Shown: positions 9,295-19,310, counted from the stretch's first letter. The stretch is DNA of 64,000 bases from an uncultured Lachnospiraceae bacterium (GCA_946405625.1 CAMJHQ010000002.1:62001-126000), one strand, 5' to 3'. Numbers and translations: made by a program. Notes: generated by a model not told the origin, from the sequence alone.

Positions 9295-9353
9295 CACTTA
9301 TTCTCCTCATTTAAATGTCTGTAACCATAGGTTTTCATAAAAATTCTTTAGAA

Positions 9354-9382
9354 ATAATACATTCTACAGCAAAAAATGTCAA
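9354..9382 (-). promoter_or_regulatory. Strong sigma-A promoter of the aminotransferase gene
   Basis: Minus-strand TTGACA (9377-9382) and TATTAT (9354-9359) are spaced by exactly 17 bp. Confidence 0.75.
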
Positions 9383-9435
9383 TGACAGCTATTACCAAAA
9401 ATGCTTCACAGCCGCTCCGAAATATGTGATATTTT

Positions 9436-10254
9436 TCAAATATTCCGGCCATAGAACGATCTGATATATTCCGGCATTGCTTTAAAATCTATCTTAAGCT
9501 TCCCCTCATATATTCCGACAGGAATCTTTACATCAAAAGGATAAAGCGATATATCCCCTTTCTCGAGCTCATGTACAACAACCTTCTCCTTATACGGATC
9601 GACTATCCAGTATTCTCTGACATTATATTCGGCATACTTGGAAAGCTTTGTCTGCATATCATACTTCTTACTTGCAGGCGATATGATCTCAATTATCAGA
9701 TCCGGTGCACCATACACCCTGCCAGGTCTGAACTCTCCGTCACATACCACAAAAATGTCCGGCTCGAAAACATTTTTTCCTTCCTCATCGAATTGGACTT
9801 CAACAGGTGCGATATAAGCGATACATTTCCCTTTATTTTTATTTATGTGATTCCTTATCTGTAAATATATCTCGGCCACGAGAAGCTGATGAACCGTAGA
9901 CGGTGACTCTGCTTTTATCAGCTTGCCGTCACATATTTCATACCTTATTCCATCCGGCATTCCGTCCAGATCATCTATCCTGAACTGTCCCTGCTTTCCG
10001 GACCGGATTATCTTATCTTCTTCCGCTCTTCTTCTGCCAAGATATATATCCATGTTATCTATATCAGCTGATTTTTCTTCCATCAGATGCGCAACTCCGC
10101 CCGAAAGCTTAAGTAATGTATCCTTTCGGGGATTCTTATTATTCCCGCTGAATACCTTGAGCACGGTACTCATCGGAACTCCCGAGGCCTCGGATATTTC
10201 TCTTAAGGTAAGGCCATAGCTTTCTTTTGCTTTTTTCAACTCCTTTATATCCAT
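9436..10254 (-). CDS. Helix-turn-helix / Uma2-family (PD-(D/E)XK-like) fusion protein
   Basis: 272 residues. Residues 1-55 form an XRE-like helix-turn-helix (LTLREISEASGVPMSTVLKVF). From about residue 90 the protein is a Uma2/DUF820 domain: GIRYEICDGKLI, VFEPDIFVV, PDLIIEIISPASKKYD and YWIVDPYKE supply the Asp, Glu and Lys expected of a restriction-endonuclease-like fold. Uma2 proteins are common and mostly uncharacterised. The added DNA-binding domain suggests a role on DNA or self-regulation. The promoter overlaps three TGGAATA repeats (10270-10317), a likely operator. The start is supported by GGAGGG 6 nt upstream. Nuclease activity is not proven by sequence alone. Confidence 0.82.
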   Translation of the reverse strand: MDIKELKKAKESYGLTLREISEASGVPMSTVLKVFSGNNKNPRKDTLLKLSGGVAHLMEEKSADIDNMDIYLGRRRAEEDKIIRSGKQGQFRIDDLDGMPDGIRYEICDGKLIKAESPSTVHQLLVAEIYLQIRNHINKNKGKCIAYIAPVEVQFDEEGKNVFEPDIFVVCDGEFRPGRVYGAPDLIIEIISPASKKYDMQTKLSKYAEYNVREYWIVDPYKEKVVVHELEKGDISLYPFDVKIPVGIYEGKLKIDFKAMPEYIRSFYGRNI

Positions 10255-10269
10255 ATGAAGCCCTCCATG

Positions 10270-10317
10270 TATTCCATTATACCATGCACTATTCCATTTA
10301 CAAATCCGTTTATTCCA
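10270..10317 (-). promoter_or_regulatory. Promoter overlapped by three TGGAATA direct repeats (candidate operator)
   Basis: On the minus strand TTGTAA (10298-10303) and TATAAT (10276-10281) are spaced by 16 bp. The heptamer TGGAATA occurs at 10311-10317, 10290-10296 and 10270-10276, with steps of 21 and 20 bp. The copies therefore sit upstream of the -35, in the spacer and at the -10 end, all on one DNA face. This placement suits autorepression by the helix-turn-helix domain of the following gene. Confidence 0.6.
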
Positions 10318-10320
10318 AAT

Positions 10321-10353
10321 ATAAAACGGCGGCTCCGTAAACCGGAACCGCCG
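10321..10353 (-). terminator. Terminator of pckA
   Basis: An 11-bp GC-rich stem (10327-10337 with 10343-10353, one G-U pair) is followed on the minus strand by TTTTAT. It lies 37 bp after the pckA stop and just before the HTH-Uma2 promoter. Confidence 0.75.
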
Positions 10354-10390
10354 AAATGATAACTTATTAAGTATTCTCTTTTATATCGGA

Positions 10391-12004
10391 TTACAGCTGA
10401 GGACCTGCAGCAACAAGTGCCTTACCTGCTTCGTTTGTCTCATACTTCTTGAAGTTCTTGATGAATCTCTCAGCAAGATCCTTAGCCTTAGCCTCCCACT
10501 CAGAAGCATCAGCATATGTATCTCTAGGATCAAGAATTGCAGGATCCACTCCAGGAAGTGATGTAGGTACTTCGAAATCGAAGAATGGGATCTTCTTTGT
10601 CTCAGCCTTGTTCACATCACCATTAAGGATTGCATCGATGATACCACGTGTATCCTTAATAGAGATTCTCTTTCCTGTTCCATTCCATCCTGTATTTACG
10701 AGGTAAGCCTTAGCTCCTGACTTCTGCATCTTCTTTACAAGCTCCTCACCATACTTTGTTGGGTGAAGCTCAAGGAATGCCTGTCCGAAGCAAGCTGAGA
10801 ATGTAGGTGTTGGCTCTGTGATTCCTCTCTCTGTACCGGCAAGCTTAGCAGTAAATCCTGAAAGGAAGTAGTACTGTGTCTGCTCCGGTGTAAGGATTGA
10901 AACCGGTGGAAGTACTCCGAATGCATCTGCTGAAAGGAAGATAACATTTTCAGCATCCGGTCCTGAAGACTTTCCATTTACATTCTTAGCGATATTTGTG
11001 ATGTGCTCGATCGGATAAGATACACGAGTATTCTCTGTAACTGACTTATCCTCGAAATCGATCTTTCCATCAGCATCTACTGTTACGTTCTCAAGAAGAG
11101 CATCTCTCTTGATAGCATTGTAGATATCAGGCTCTGACTCCTTATCAAGTCCGATAACCTTAGCATAGCAACCACCTTCGAAGTTGAATACACCGTTGTC
11201 ATCCCAACCGTGCTCATCATCTCCGATAAGAAGTCTCTTAGGATCTGTAGAAAGTGTTGTCTTACCTGTTCCTGAAAGACCGAAGAAGATTGCTGTGTTC
11301 TTTCCTTCCATATCTGTGTTAGCTGAGCAGTGCATTGCTGCAATACCCTTAAGTGGGAGATAGTAGTTCATCATTGAGAAGATACCCTTCTTCATCTCTC
11401 CACCGTACCATGTATTGATGATAACCTGCTCACGGCTTGTGATGTTGAATGCTACAGCTGTCTCTGAGTTAAGACCAAGCTCCTTGTAGTTCTCAACCTT
11501 AGCCTTTGAAGCATTGTAAACTACGAAATCAGGCTCATATGTTTCAAGTTCTTCAGCTGTTGGCTGGATGAACATGTTCTTGATGAAATGTGCCTGCCAA
11601 GCAACCTCAACAATAAAACGAACTGCCATACGAGTATCCTCGTTAGCTCCACAGAAAGCATCTACTACGAAAAGCTTCTTGTTTGAAAGTTCCTTCTTTG
11701 CAAGATCCTTAAGTGTTGCCCATACATCCTCTGACATAGGATGATTATCATTTGGATAACCCTCTGTTGTCCACCATACTGTGTCCTTTGAGTTCTCATC
11801 CATAACGATGTACTTATCCTTAGGTGAACGACCTGTATAAATACCTGTCATAACATTAACAGCACCAAGCTCTGTCTCAACACCCTTGTCATAACCTTCA
11901 AGTGCCGGATCCATCTCATACTTGTAGAGATCCTCGAATGAAGGATTGTGAACTATTTCAGTAGTACCGGTAATGCCATACTTTGTTAAATCAACGTTTG
12001 CCAT
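10391..12004 (-). CDS. pckA: Phosphoenolpyruvate carboxykinase (ATP)
   Basis: 537 residues. The kinase P-loop is [12 protein letters not shown], and the metal/substrate region includes IGDDEHGW and NFEGGCYAK; these place it in the ATP-type family. It interconverts oxaloacetate + ATP and PEP + CO2. In rumen- and gut-type anaerobes it often works in the carboxylating direction to make oxaloacetate. A longer reading frame begins at 12046, but the ATG at 12004 ([10 protein letters not shown]) has AGAGAGG 7 nt upstream and matches family N-termini. The gene has its own promoter about 115 bp upstream and a GC-rich terminator, so it is a single-gene unit. Confidence 0.95.
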   Translation of the reverse strand: MANVDLTKYGITGTTEIVHNPSFEDLYKYEMDPALEGYDKGVETELGAVNVMTGIYTGRSPKDKYIVMDENSKDTVWWTTEGYPNDNHPMSEDVWATLKDLAKKELSNKKLFVVDAFCGANEDTRMAVRFIVEVAWQAHFIKNMFIQPTAEELETYEPDFVVYNASKAKVENYKELGLNSETAVAFNITSREQVIINTWYGGEMKKGIFSMMNYYLPLKGIAAMHCSANTDMEGKNTAIFFGLSGTGKTTLSTDPKRLLIGDDEHGWDDNGVFNFEGGCYAKVIGLDKESEPDIYNAIKRDALLENVTVDADGKIDFEDKSVTENTRVSYPIEHITNIAKNVNGKSSGPDAENVIFLSADAFGVLPPVSILTPEQTQYYFLSGFTAKLAGTERGITEPTPTFSACFGQAFLELHPTKYGEELVKKMQKSGAKAYLVNTGWNGTGKRISIKDTRGIIDAILNGDVNKAETKKIPFFDFEVPTSLPGVDPAILDPRDTYADASEWEAKAKDLAERFIKNFKKYETNEAGKALVAAGPQL

Positions 12005-12118
12005 TTTGTTACCTCTCTCTTTCTCATTTCTATTTTTTCTTTGCAATTTACAAAGATTATGTACTCAAAAATTATTCTTCGTAACCGGATAGAATAATAA
12101 TAAAGCTCACCAATCGCC

Positions 12119-12146
12119 ATTATACAATATTCAGCGATAAAATCAA
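12119..12146 (-). promoter_or_regulatory. Promoter of pckA
   Basis: Minus-strand TTGATT (12141-12146) and perfect TATAAT (12119-12124) are spaced by 16 bp. The transcript would have a leader of about 105 nt in which I see no clear structure. Confidence 0.6.
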
Positions 12147-12186
12147 CAAAAAGTTAGAAATACTTAACTGATTTTTTACTGCTCTC

Positions 12187-14217
12187 TTACTGATTTTCAA
12201 GTATATACTCTTCCAGTTTATACTTTAATACCTCAAACTGGCATGGACCGTAATCAAGTACTGCCTTATGGTATGCAACCGGATCAAACTTATCTCCGAG
12301 CTTATGCTCAGCCCATGTACGGAAACCTTCCATCATATACTGGCTGAAAGAATAGCTGAGATATACTCCCGGATCACCTGAAACCGTCAGCATTATCTCG
12401 CCCGCATATTCTGCATTGTATCCGTTTTGGGTCATATAATCGGCAAGATCCTGTTCTGTCCATCCCTCATAGTTTACGCCGACATCCATTCTTCCGTATA
12501 CCATATATCCCATTTCTTTATCAAGCTTTGCAAACTCTGCTATAACTTCATCGTCATCAGTATCCTTGAAATCATAATCAAACATTGTTCTGTAGCTTGA
12601 ATAAACTGCCCAGCCTTCGATATAGCCGAGGCAATATGCGTCAGCCCTGACAGGCTTTGGATTTGTTGACTGATAATATGTATTCTGATACATATGTCCC
12701 GGGCATCCCTCATGAGCGAGTGTTACCCACATATCATCTGAAAATGCACCATTAACTCTGATGATATTTCCATCCGGATCATCATAAGCAGGTGACATAT
12801 AGTAAGCAAGTGTATGATCCATTATCTTTTCCATAGCAGGTGAGAGATAATCTGCCTTATATGGAATCTTGTCAAGCTTCGGATATTCATACAGTTCCTC
12901 ACTCATAAGAATATCTATATTTTCTGTTGCACTTCTCGCATCAGCTTCAGCAAAAAGAGTTGTACTGTTCTCAACATAATAATTATATGCATCAGGATGA
13001 GCTATATAGAGCTCCATCATCCTGTCAAAGCATGCATCATATCTGGCCTCATAGATTTTAACGAGATCGTCACCTGTGAAATTACATCCGCCGAAATGAG
13101 GAATTATATAATTATCATAATATTCCTTTCCTCCCTCGTACTGAGCAAGTCCACCTGATATGGTTGCCTTTCCCTTATTTGCTTTAACACAATCACGGAT
13201 CTGAAGCATAGACGGAATAACGGAATCAAGCACTGCCTGCTTGTTCTGCTCTTTATATGCAGCCCTCTCATCATCTGTAAGGAAATCGAGCTTATCCATC
13301 TTGGAATCAAACTCAAGGATAAGGAAATGGTTCTCTTTGTCTTCAGCAAAGGTTTCACACTGCTCAATAACATCATCGCAGGCATTATCCTGCATTCCGT
13401 ATCCCTTCTCGACTCTCTCATTTTCATATTCGCACATCTTTGCGACATAATCAGGAAGCATATTCTCTACTGCAATGTAGTCCTCTATATCCTGCTTATC
13501 ATCAAATCTGTACTCTGCAAGAGTTGTTCCGATATTGGACTGGAAGCCTCTCATAGGTGCAAAAGGCTCATTAAACTCTATATGATCATAATTGTACATC
13601 CATCTCTGGTAATCCTGCTTTAAAGCAACCAGAACGAAATACTCCTGCTCGGTAAGCGGCTGATTTTCAAAAGAAACCAGCTTGTCATATTCCTCTTTAG
13701 CTTCCTTAGCTGCATCCTTATAATAATCAAACGATTCAGCATCGCCGACAGTCGCAGGACTAGGCGGCTTAATTCCATATACATCACCGTTCTTTATAGC
13801 ATAGTTGTAACTGAGTGTGTCAGAAGTAACACCTTCTTTGAAAAGCTCATCAATGAACTCTTCAAATTCTTTATTCTCTGTATCTGCATATTCTACAGGA
13901 AGCGGATGTGAATCAAGCTTTTCGATCCATTCATCCATATCGCTTACATCTGTTTCACCGCCGAGATTATCGCCGATTCCGGTATTTCCACCGTTTTCGT
14001 CGCCGCCGCCATTCTCATCGCCGCCGCCTATAACGCCACCGTTTTCGTCACCGCCGCCGTTATTTCCGGCAATAACATTGCTGTCTCCGGTAACCTGATT
14101 TATGCTCTGTCCATACTCATAATCATCCGGATCTGCCTTTCCGCAGGATGCTGTTCCCAGAAGCATCGCACCTGCAAGTACCACTGTTAAAAATCTCTTA
14201 TACTTCTTCATAACCAT
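12187..14217 (-). CDS. DUF885-family lipoprotein with a metallopeptidase-like HExxxxxH motif
   Basis: About 676 residues. The N-terminus is a lipoprotein signal (basic MKKYKRF, hydrophobic core, lipobox LLGTASC), so it should be anchored outside the cytoplasmic membrane. Residues about 35-85 are a low-complexity Gly/Asn/Asp/Glu linker containing repeats of GGGDENGG. The rest is a DUF885 domain with HEGCPGHMYQ near residue 502, a zinc-binding pattern of this family; peptidase activity is likely but not shown. Start 14217 is favoured because AAGGGG lies 6 nt upstream; 14211 is also possible. It overlaps the end of ispD by 20 bp and is probably the last gene of the long leftward transcript. Confidence 0.85.
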   Translation of the reverse strand: MVMKKYKRFLTVVLAGAMLLGTASCGKADPDDYEYGQSINQVTGDSNVIAGNNGGGDENGGVIGGGDENGGGDENGGNTGIGDNLGGETDVSDMDEWIEKLDSHPLPVEYADTENKEFEEFIDELFKEGVTSDTLSYNYAIKNGDVYGIKPPSPATVGDAESFDYYKDAAKEAKEEYDKLVSFENQPLTEQEYFVLVALKQDYQRWMYNYDHIEFNEPFAPMRGFQSNIGTTLAEYRFDDKQDIEDYIAVENMLPDYVAKMCEYENERVEKGYGMQDNACDDVIEQCETFAEDKENHFLILEFDSKMDKLDFLTDDERAAYKEQNKQAVLDSVIPSMLQIRDCVKANKGKATISGGLAQYEGGKEYYDNYIIPHFGGCNFTGDDLVKIYEARYDACFDRMMELYIAHPDAYNYYVENSTTLFAEADARSATENIDILMSEELYEYPKLDKIPYKADYLSPAMEKIMDHTLAYYMSPAYDDPDGNIIRVNGAFSDDMWVTLAHEGCPGHMYQNTYYQSTNPKPVRADAYCLGYIEGWAVYSSYRTMFDYDFKDTDDDEVIAEFAKLDKEMGYMVYGRMDVGVNYEGWTEQDLADYMTQNGYNAEYAGEIMLTVSGDPGVYLSYSFSQYMMEGFRTWAEHKLGDKFDPVAYHKAVLDYGPCQFEVLKYKLEEYILENQ

Positions 14218-14905
14218 TCTTTTCCCCTTCAATTATTGCCTCCGCAAAGATCATATCTTCCGGAGTAGTTACCTTAATGTTCCTATAACTTCCTTCAACC
14301 ATCTTAACCTTTTGATCGAGATACCTTTCAACTATCATTGTATCGTCGGTTATATCTTTATCACCACTTATACGTAATCTTGAATATGCCTCTGTGATAA
14401 CCTCTCTGTCAAAGGTCTGAGGTGTCTGAATCTGATATAATGTACTTCTGTCGGGAGTATCCTCTCCAAATCCCATATCATCTACCACCTTGATAGTATC
14501 TTTGACCGGTACAGCAACCGTACAGGCTTTATACCTTCTTGCGGCAGAAATGCTGTCTAGAATCATGCGATTTGTCACAAAAGGGCGGGCAGCATCATGT
14601 ATCATTATCGTCTTATGACGTTTATCAGATGCCTTGATTCCCTTTTGAACCGAATCATACCTCTCGCGTCCGCCGGACACGATTCTTTTCACTTTATTGA
14701 AGCCGTATCTTTCAACGATCTCGATCCTGCAATACTCTATATCCTTTTCCTTTGTAACGAGTATTATCTCATCGACAATACTTGCCTCAAAGGTTTTAAG
14801 CGAATAATAGAGGAGCGGCTTCCCATCCAGGAGAAGAAACTGTTTTTCTTTTTTCTGATTCATGCGGCTTCCGCTTCCCGCCGCAAGAACGATTGCAGTT
14901 ACCAT
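14198..14905 (-). CDS. ispD: 2-C-methyl-D-erythritol 4-phosphate cytidylyltransferase
   Basis: 235 residues. The nucleotide-binding start [12 protein letters not shown], the lysine of [24 protein letters not shown] and the C-terminal [12 protein letters not shown] all match IspD. The enzyme joins MEP to CTP in the non-mevalonate isoprenoid pathway. The length is typical and no IspF fusion is present. Its start overlaps the end of tsaD by 7 bp, and the DUF885 lipoprotein starts inside its 3' end, so it is translated within the same operon. Confidence 0.93.
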   Translation of the reverse strand: MVTAIVLAAGSGSRMNQKKEKQFLLLDGKPLLYYSLKTFEASIVDEIILVTKEKDIEYCRIEIVERYGFNKVKRIVSGGRERYDSVQKGIKASDKRHKTIMIHDAARPFVTNRMILDSISAARRYKACTVAVPVKDTIKVVDDMGFGEDTPDRSTLYQIQTPQTFDREVITEAYSRLRISGDKDITDDTMIVERYLDQKVKMVEGSYRNIKVTTPEDMIFAEAIIEGEKNGYEEV

Positions 14906-16074
14906 TTTTTCTCTCCTACCTTAAGATTCGGTATTGCATTTAGACTTATTTCCGCCCTCGAACCTGCCAGATATTCATAATATCCGGCTGATGCGATCAT
15001 AGCTGCATTATCTGTGCAGTATATCAATTCAGGCATATAAAAGCTTATCCCTTCCTTTGCGGCAGCCTGCTTCATCGAATCCCTCAATCCTGAATTGGCA
15101 GCAACGCCTCCCGCCAGTGCAAGTCTGCTGCAGCCATATTCCTTTGCGGCATTTACAGTATGCTCTGTCAGAACATCTATAACCGCCTGCTGAAATGATG
15201 CCGCAACATCGGCCTTATTCACCTCTATTCCCTTCATCTCACATCCGTTGAGATAATTGAGAACTGCCGACTTAAGTCCGCTGAAAGAAAAATCATATGA
15301 TGATTCTCCCACCTTCGCCCTTGGGAAATCGATTGCATAAGGATTACCCTCTTTTGCAAGAGCATCCACCTTAGGACCACCGGGATATCCGAGTCCGATA
15401 GCACGTGCGACCTTATCAAAGGCTTCACCTGCCGCATCATCGTGTGTTCTTCCGATGATCGTATATTTCCCATAATCATCGACTCTTACTATATGTGAAT
15501 GTCCTCCGGATGCCACAAGGCACATAAAAGGAGGTACAAGCTCTTCGTTATCTATATAATTTGCGGAAATGTGACCTTCTATATGATTTACCGCAACAAG
15601 CGGTTTCTTCTCCGCATAAGCATAGGCTTTCGCAGTATTAACTCCCACAAGAAGCGGACCGACAAGTCCCGGACCGTAAGTAACCGCGATTGCATCGATA
15701 TCTGCCATCGTCTTTCCGGAATCACTGAGTGCTTTTCTGATAACCTGATTGATCTTCTCTACATGGGCTCTCGAAGCTATCTCCGGAACAACTCCTCCAT
15801 AAAGGGTATGAACCGGAACCTGTGAGTAGATCACATTTGAAAGGACCTGTCTTCCGTTTACGACAACAGCTGCTGCTGTCTCATCACATGATGATTCGAT
15901 TCCGAGTATCGTCACATTCCCCTGCGGCTCTTCGTCGTCATCATCACTTTCGGATTGATCCTTATTATTTTTCTCGGCAGAAGCTTTTTCTTCCGCAGCC
16001 CTTTTCTCGGCTTCTGCGGCAACCTTCTCGAAAATACCCTTTGTTATATCCTTGTTAATCTTTACCAATGCCAT
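14899..16074 (-). CDS. tsaD: tRNA N6-threonylcarbamoyladenosine synthase subunit TsaD, with N-terminal extension
   Basis: About 391 residues. The core begins at [17 protein letters not shown] (near residue 57) and carries the metal-binding [19 protein letters not shown] and [10 protein letters not shown] motifs. With TsaB and TsaE it transfers threonylcarbamoyl to A37 of ANN-decoding tRNAs. Normal TsaD proteins start at the core; here some 55 extra residues precede it, rich in Lys/Glu/Ala and ending in an acidic run ([10 protein letters not shown]). The ATG at 16074 is 4 bp after the rnz stop and has GGAG 12 nt upstream. A GTG at the core has AGGGG only 2-3 nt away, so a shorter form is less likely but possible. 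Confidence 0.92.
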   Translation of the reverse strand: MALVKINKDITKGIFEKVAAEAEKRAAEEKASAEKNNKDQSESDDDDEEPQGNVTILGIESSCDETAAAVVVNGRQVLSNVIYSQVPVHTLYGGVVPEIASRAHVEKINQVIRKALSDSGKTMADIDAIAVTYGPGLVGPLLVGVNTAKAYAYAEKKPLVAVNHIEGHISANYIDNEELVPPFMCLVASGGHSHIVRVDDYGKYTIIGRTHDDAAGEAFDKVARAIGLGYPGGPKVDALAKEGNPYAIDFPRAKVGESSYDFSFSGLKSAVLNYLNGCEMKGIEVNKADVAASFQQAVIDVLTEHTVNAAKEYGCSRLALAGGVAANSGLRDSMKQAAAKEGISFYMPELIYCTDNAAMIASAGYYEYLAGSRAEISLNAIPNLKVGEKKW

Positions 16075-16078
16075 AATC

Positions 16079-17020
16079 TTAGTTTTCTCCGGTCTCTTCA
16101 CTTCCCGGCTCTTCATCTTCAAAATTCAGAGTGATCGATCTCCTGTCTTTACAGATATGAGCCTCAGGGAAAATCTCCTTTACTTTATCAGAAAATTCAA
16201 AAGGATTTACCATTGACGGTGAATAATGTGTCAACCATAACTGACCGACATTTGCACTCTTTGCAAGTTTAGCCGCATCATACATAGTCATATGCTTCTT
16301 GTCACGTGCCTTCTCATCTCCGTCTGCTTCACCGTACATGCCTTCACAAATGAATACATCCGATTCCTCTGCTGCAGTTATGATCGATGGTATAGGCCTT
16401 GTATCGGTTACATAGGTAACCTTAAGTCCTTTACGAGCCTCTCCCATAACCATATCGGGAGTATAGGTTCTGTCTTCATCTGTGATTGTTTCTCCATGCT
16501 GAAGTCTTCTCCAGTATGGGAGCGGTATCTGAAGTGCTTTAGCCGCATCCGGATCGAATTTACCCGCTCTCTTAAGTGAGAGACTGTATCCGTAGCACGG
16601 CATGCTGTGCTCCAGACGAAAGGCATGGCAGTCCATTCCTATCGCATCAAAACATTCATCATTCTCTGATATCTCAATACATTCAACCTTGAACGGAAGT
16701 CTCGGTGCTATTACAAGAAGTCCTCTGACTATCTTATTCAGTCCTTCCGGTCCGATTATTGTAACCGGCTCGGTACGGTCCGCATTTCCCATAGCGAGAA
16801 GAAGTCCCGGCAGTCCGCTTATATGGTCAGCATGAAAATGCGTTATAAGTATCATATCTATCGGATTAAAGCTCCAGCCTCTTCTCCGGATAGATATCTG
16901 CGTTGCTTCACCGGTATCTATCAGCAGACTTTTTCCGTTATATCTCACCATAAGAGATGTCAGTGCTCTGTAAGGAAGGGGCATCATTCCACCCGTTCCG
17001 AGCAGCGTAATATCTATCAT
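16079..17020 (-). CDS. rnz: Ribonuclease Z
   Basis: 313 residues. The metallo-beta-lactamase signature [12 protein letters not shown], the later CHAFRLEHS region, YVTDTRP and [10 protein letters not shown] fit the short bacterial RNase Z family, which cuts 3' trailers from tRNA precursors. That role suits tRNAs without encoded CCA such as the one in this window. It overlaps rimI by 4 bp (ATGA) and stops 4 bp before the tsaD start, so it is embedded in the t6A operon. Confidence 0.92.
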   Translation of the reverse strand: MIDITLLGTGGMMPLPYRALTSLMVRYNGKSLLIDTGEATQISIRRRGWSFNPIDMILITHFHADHISGLPGLLLAMGNADRTEPVTIIGPEGLNKIVRGLLVIAPRLPFKVECIEISENDECFDAIGMDCHAFRLEHSMPCYGYSLSLKRAGKFDPDAAKALQIPLPYWRRLQHGETITDEDRTYTPDMVMGEARKGLKVTYVTDTRPIPSIITAAEESDVFICEGMYGEADGDEKARDKKHMTMYDAAKLAKSANVGQLWLTHYSPSMVNPFEFSDKVKEIFPEAHICKDRRSITLNFEDEEPGSEETGEN

Positions 17021-17502
17021 TCCGAAAACCGTCCAATCTCATCATCATTCTTAGCAATCGGGCGCTGCATGATAACAGCATCCTCATCGGGATTAATATA
17101 ATAATCCTTTCTTACGGCTATCTGGTCAAAGCCGTAAACTGTATACAGTCCTATTGCAGCACTGTTACTGTTTCTAACTTCCAGTGTGACTTTTTCAGCG
17201 TTCATAAATTCCAGTTCTGAGATAAATCTCTCCATAAGCTTACCGCCAAAGCCTTTTCTTCTCATCTCTTCATCAACCGCGATACGAAGAAGCTCAGCTT
17301 CTCCTGCAACTTCCGAATAGATCAGATATCCTGCAAGTTTTTCATTTCCCAGAAAAACAAAATCATCAAGGGTCGTTCCATCCTCAAACACCGCAATCAC
17401 ATGATTATAATCATGCTTAAATGTTTCCTCAAGGGATTTCTCCGACCAGGCATCCCAAAAACATTTTTCTTCAATTCCGGCTATTTCACTTATAATACCC
17501 AT
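17017..17502 (-). CDS. rimI: Ribosomal-protein-alanine N-acetyltransferase
   Basis: 161 residues, a single GNAT domain. The acetyl-CoA loop reads RRKGFGGKLM and the family pattern VRNSNSAAIGLYTVYGF follows. RimI acetylates the N-terminal Ala of ribosomal protein S18 in E. coli. In many Firmicutes the gene sits between tsaB and tsaD, as here, which supports the name. It overlaps rnz by 4 bp. Confidence 0.88.
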   Translation of the reverse strand: MGIISEIAGIEEKCFWDAWSEKSLEETFKHDYNHVIAVFEDGTTLDDFVFLGNEKLAGYLIYSEVAGEAELLRIAVDEEMRRKGFGGKLMERFISELEFMNAEKVTLEVRNSNSAAIGLYTVYGFDQIAVRKDYYINPDEDAVIMQRPIAKNDDEIGRFSE

Positions 17503-17559
17503 CGCGGGACCTCCATATAAAATGAATTATTGACCCCAAAATCGATTTAGCTAAAATAA

Positions 17560-18261
17560 TTATGCGTTTTTCTCTTCCCTGACACGTTCAGCCTGAGACG
17601 GTCTGAGATATACAGGTGTAAACTCATCCACCGATACCGTCTTGCCCGCTTTCTGATAAATCAGACCGAGAGATGCTATTGATGCGCCTCTCTGAAGAGA
17701 TGCATTTGCATTTGCAAAACTGAATTCCACACGAATATTTGATTCGATATATTCTTTGAAAATAGCCGCACCGTCGCCGAGGAAGATCACCTTCTCTCCT
17801 GCTTCGTTTACCTTATCGACTATCTCCGATATATCACAGGCTGTCTGTTCGATCACAGCTTCGGGCATATCTCCCGACACTCTGTAAAGCCCTGTATATA
17901 CCTGATTTCTTCTTGCATCCATCAGAGGACATACAAGCCTGTCTGTACCTGACAGATTCATGGCAAGCCCTTCACAGGTTGGGATTGCCGCTACGGGAAC
18001 ATCCAGACTCATTCCGAGTCCCTTAACAGTTGCCGCTCCTATCCTGAGTCCCGTAAAGGAACCCGGCCCGGCAGCTATCGCCAAAAGCTCCACGTCCCGT
18101 ATATCAGTTTCGGAAGCTGTGAGCACCTTATCTATCATCGGCATCAAAGTTTCCGAATGCGTACGTTTATTATTCACTGTAAACTCGGCAATCAGCTTAT
18201 CATCTTCTATAAGAGCAACCGTCGCTGTCATTCCCGAGCTGTCTATTCCAAGTACCTTCAT
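17560..18261 (-). CDS. tsaB: t6A synthesis scaffold protein TsaB
   Basis: 233 residues. The start MKVLGIDSSG, the HSETLMPMID motif and the glycine-rich AIAAGPGSFTGLRIGAATVKGL segment are diagnostic. TsaB dimerises with TsaD and has no enzyme activity of its own. The start overlaps the tsaE stop by 4 bp, indicating coupled translation. Confidence 0.93.
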   Translation of the reverse strand: MKVLGIDSSGMTATVALIEDDKLIAEFTVNNKRTHSETLMPMIDKVLTASETDIRDVELLAIAAGPGSFTGLRIGAATVKGLGMSLDVPVAAIPTCEGLAMNLSGTDRLVCPLMDARRNQVYTGLYRVSGDMPEAVIEQTACDISEIVDKVNEAGEKVIFLGDGAAIFKEYIESNIRVEFSFANANASLQRGASIASLGLIYQKAGKTVSVDEFTPVYLRPSQAERVREEKNA

Positions 18262-18689
18262 ACTCTAACAGTTATCCTCCTGTAATCGAAGCCCTTCGAT
18301 ACATCCTTTTCTATCTTGATATGTATGCTGTCCTTCGGAATCACTTCATCGATCAGTTCAGCCCATTCAATAAGCGTAACTCCGTCACTGTCGATAAAAT
18401 CAAAAAAACCGGTTTCTTCCATTTCGTCAATATCGGAAACCCTGTAAACGTCAAAATGGTAAAGCGGAAGTCGGCCCTCATGATATTCCCTGAGTATTGT
18501 AAAAGTCGGACTGGCCATAGGTTCTTCTATTCCCAGTCCGGCACCGAAGCCCTGGGCGAAGACGGTCTTACCGACTCCGAGATCTCCGTCCAGACATATT
18601 ACCGCGCCGGCACTTATTTCCTCTGCCATCTTCAATGCGATGTCATAGGTTTCTTCCCGGCTCATTGATTCAAATTCCATATTATCCAT
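18258..18689 (-). CDS. tsaE: t6A synthesis ATPase TsaE
   Basis: 143 residues. Walker A is GDLGVGKT, followed by the family motif PTFTILREY and YHFDVYR; LIEWAE closes the fold. TsaE hydrolyses ATP to reset the TsaB-TsaD complex. It is the first gene of the t6A cluster and overlaps tsaB. A tsaC/sua5 gene is not in the window. Confidence 0.92.
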   Translation of the reverse strand: MDNMEFESMSREETYDIALKMAEEISAGAVICLDGDLGVGKTVFAQGFGAGLGIEEPMASPTFTILREYHEGRLPLYHFDVYRVSDIDEMEETGFFDFIDSDGVTLIEWAELIDEVIPKDSIHIKIEKDVSKGFDYRRITVRV

Positions 18690-18736
18690 ATCGCAGCAGT
18701 CTCCTGTCAGACTCTCCTTACATCATGAAGGAAATG

Positions 18737-19219
18737 CTATATCTCCACCGTAATCTGACGATGAGTGGATATAAACTGTCTGTATTTAACCCCTGTCTTA
18801 TCAAACATTCTCTTGGATGCGATCGTACTGTCAGACTCCGCATATTTATCCGAAAGATATACTACTTCCTTTATCCCGCTCTGGATGATAGCTTTTGCGC
18901 ATTCATTGCACGGGAAAAGCGTAACATAGCATCTTGCTCCCTTCATACTTCCCGTTCCGCGATAATTAAGAATCGCATTCAGCTCAGCATGACATACAAA
19001 CATATATTTGGAATCAAGCGCTGCACCATCTCTTCCCCAAGGCATATCATCATCCTCGCAGCCTTCAGGCATTCCGTTATAGCCGACAGAAAGAATCCTG
19101 TTATCTTCACCGACTATACACGCTCCGACCTGAGTGTTCGGATCCTTGCTTCTATATGCTGACATCATTGCAATCCCCATAAAATACTGATCCCAGCTTA
19201 TATAATCTGTTCTCTTCAT
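18737..19219 (-). CDS. comEB: dCMP deaminase (ComEB type)
   Basis: 160 residues. The zinc site is CHAELNAI with PCNECAKAI, and CIVGEDNRILSVGYNGMP is the family substrate region. The enzyme makes dUMP from dCMP. The ATG at 19219 has GGAGGT 5 nt upstream. In Clostridia this gene is usually unrelated to competence despite the ComEB name. It lies between lysC and tsaE; the link appears to be positional only. Confidence 0.9.
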   Translation of the reverse strand: MKRTDYISWDQYFMGIAMMSAYRSKDPNTQVGACIVGEDNRILSVGYNGMPEGCEDDDMPWGRDGAALDSKYMFVCHAELNAILNYRGTGSMKGARCYVTLFPCNECAKAIIQSGIKEVVYLSDKYAESDSTIASKRMFDKTGVKYRQFISTHRQITVEI

Positions 19220-19254
19220 CGCTTACCTCCCCCTATATACCGCTGTAAGGTTCC

Positions 19255-19282
19255 GGTCCTGCGGCAAACCTGCCACAGAACC
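19255..19282 (-). other. Stable intercistronic hairpin between lysC and comEB
   Basis: A 12-bp stem with two G-U pairs (19255-19266 with 19271-19282) closes a 4-nt loop. No U tract follows, so it is more likely a processing or stability element than a terminator. Confidence 0.4.
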
Positions 19283-19310
19283 TGGCCCCTGGTAAATCGC
19301 CTTCGGTAAA

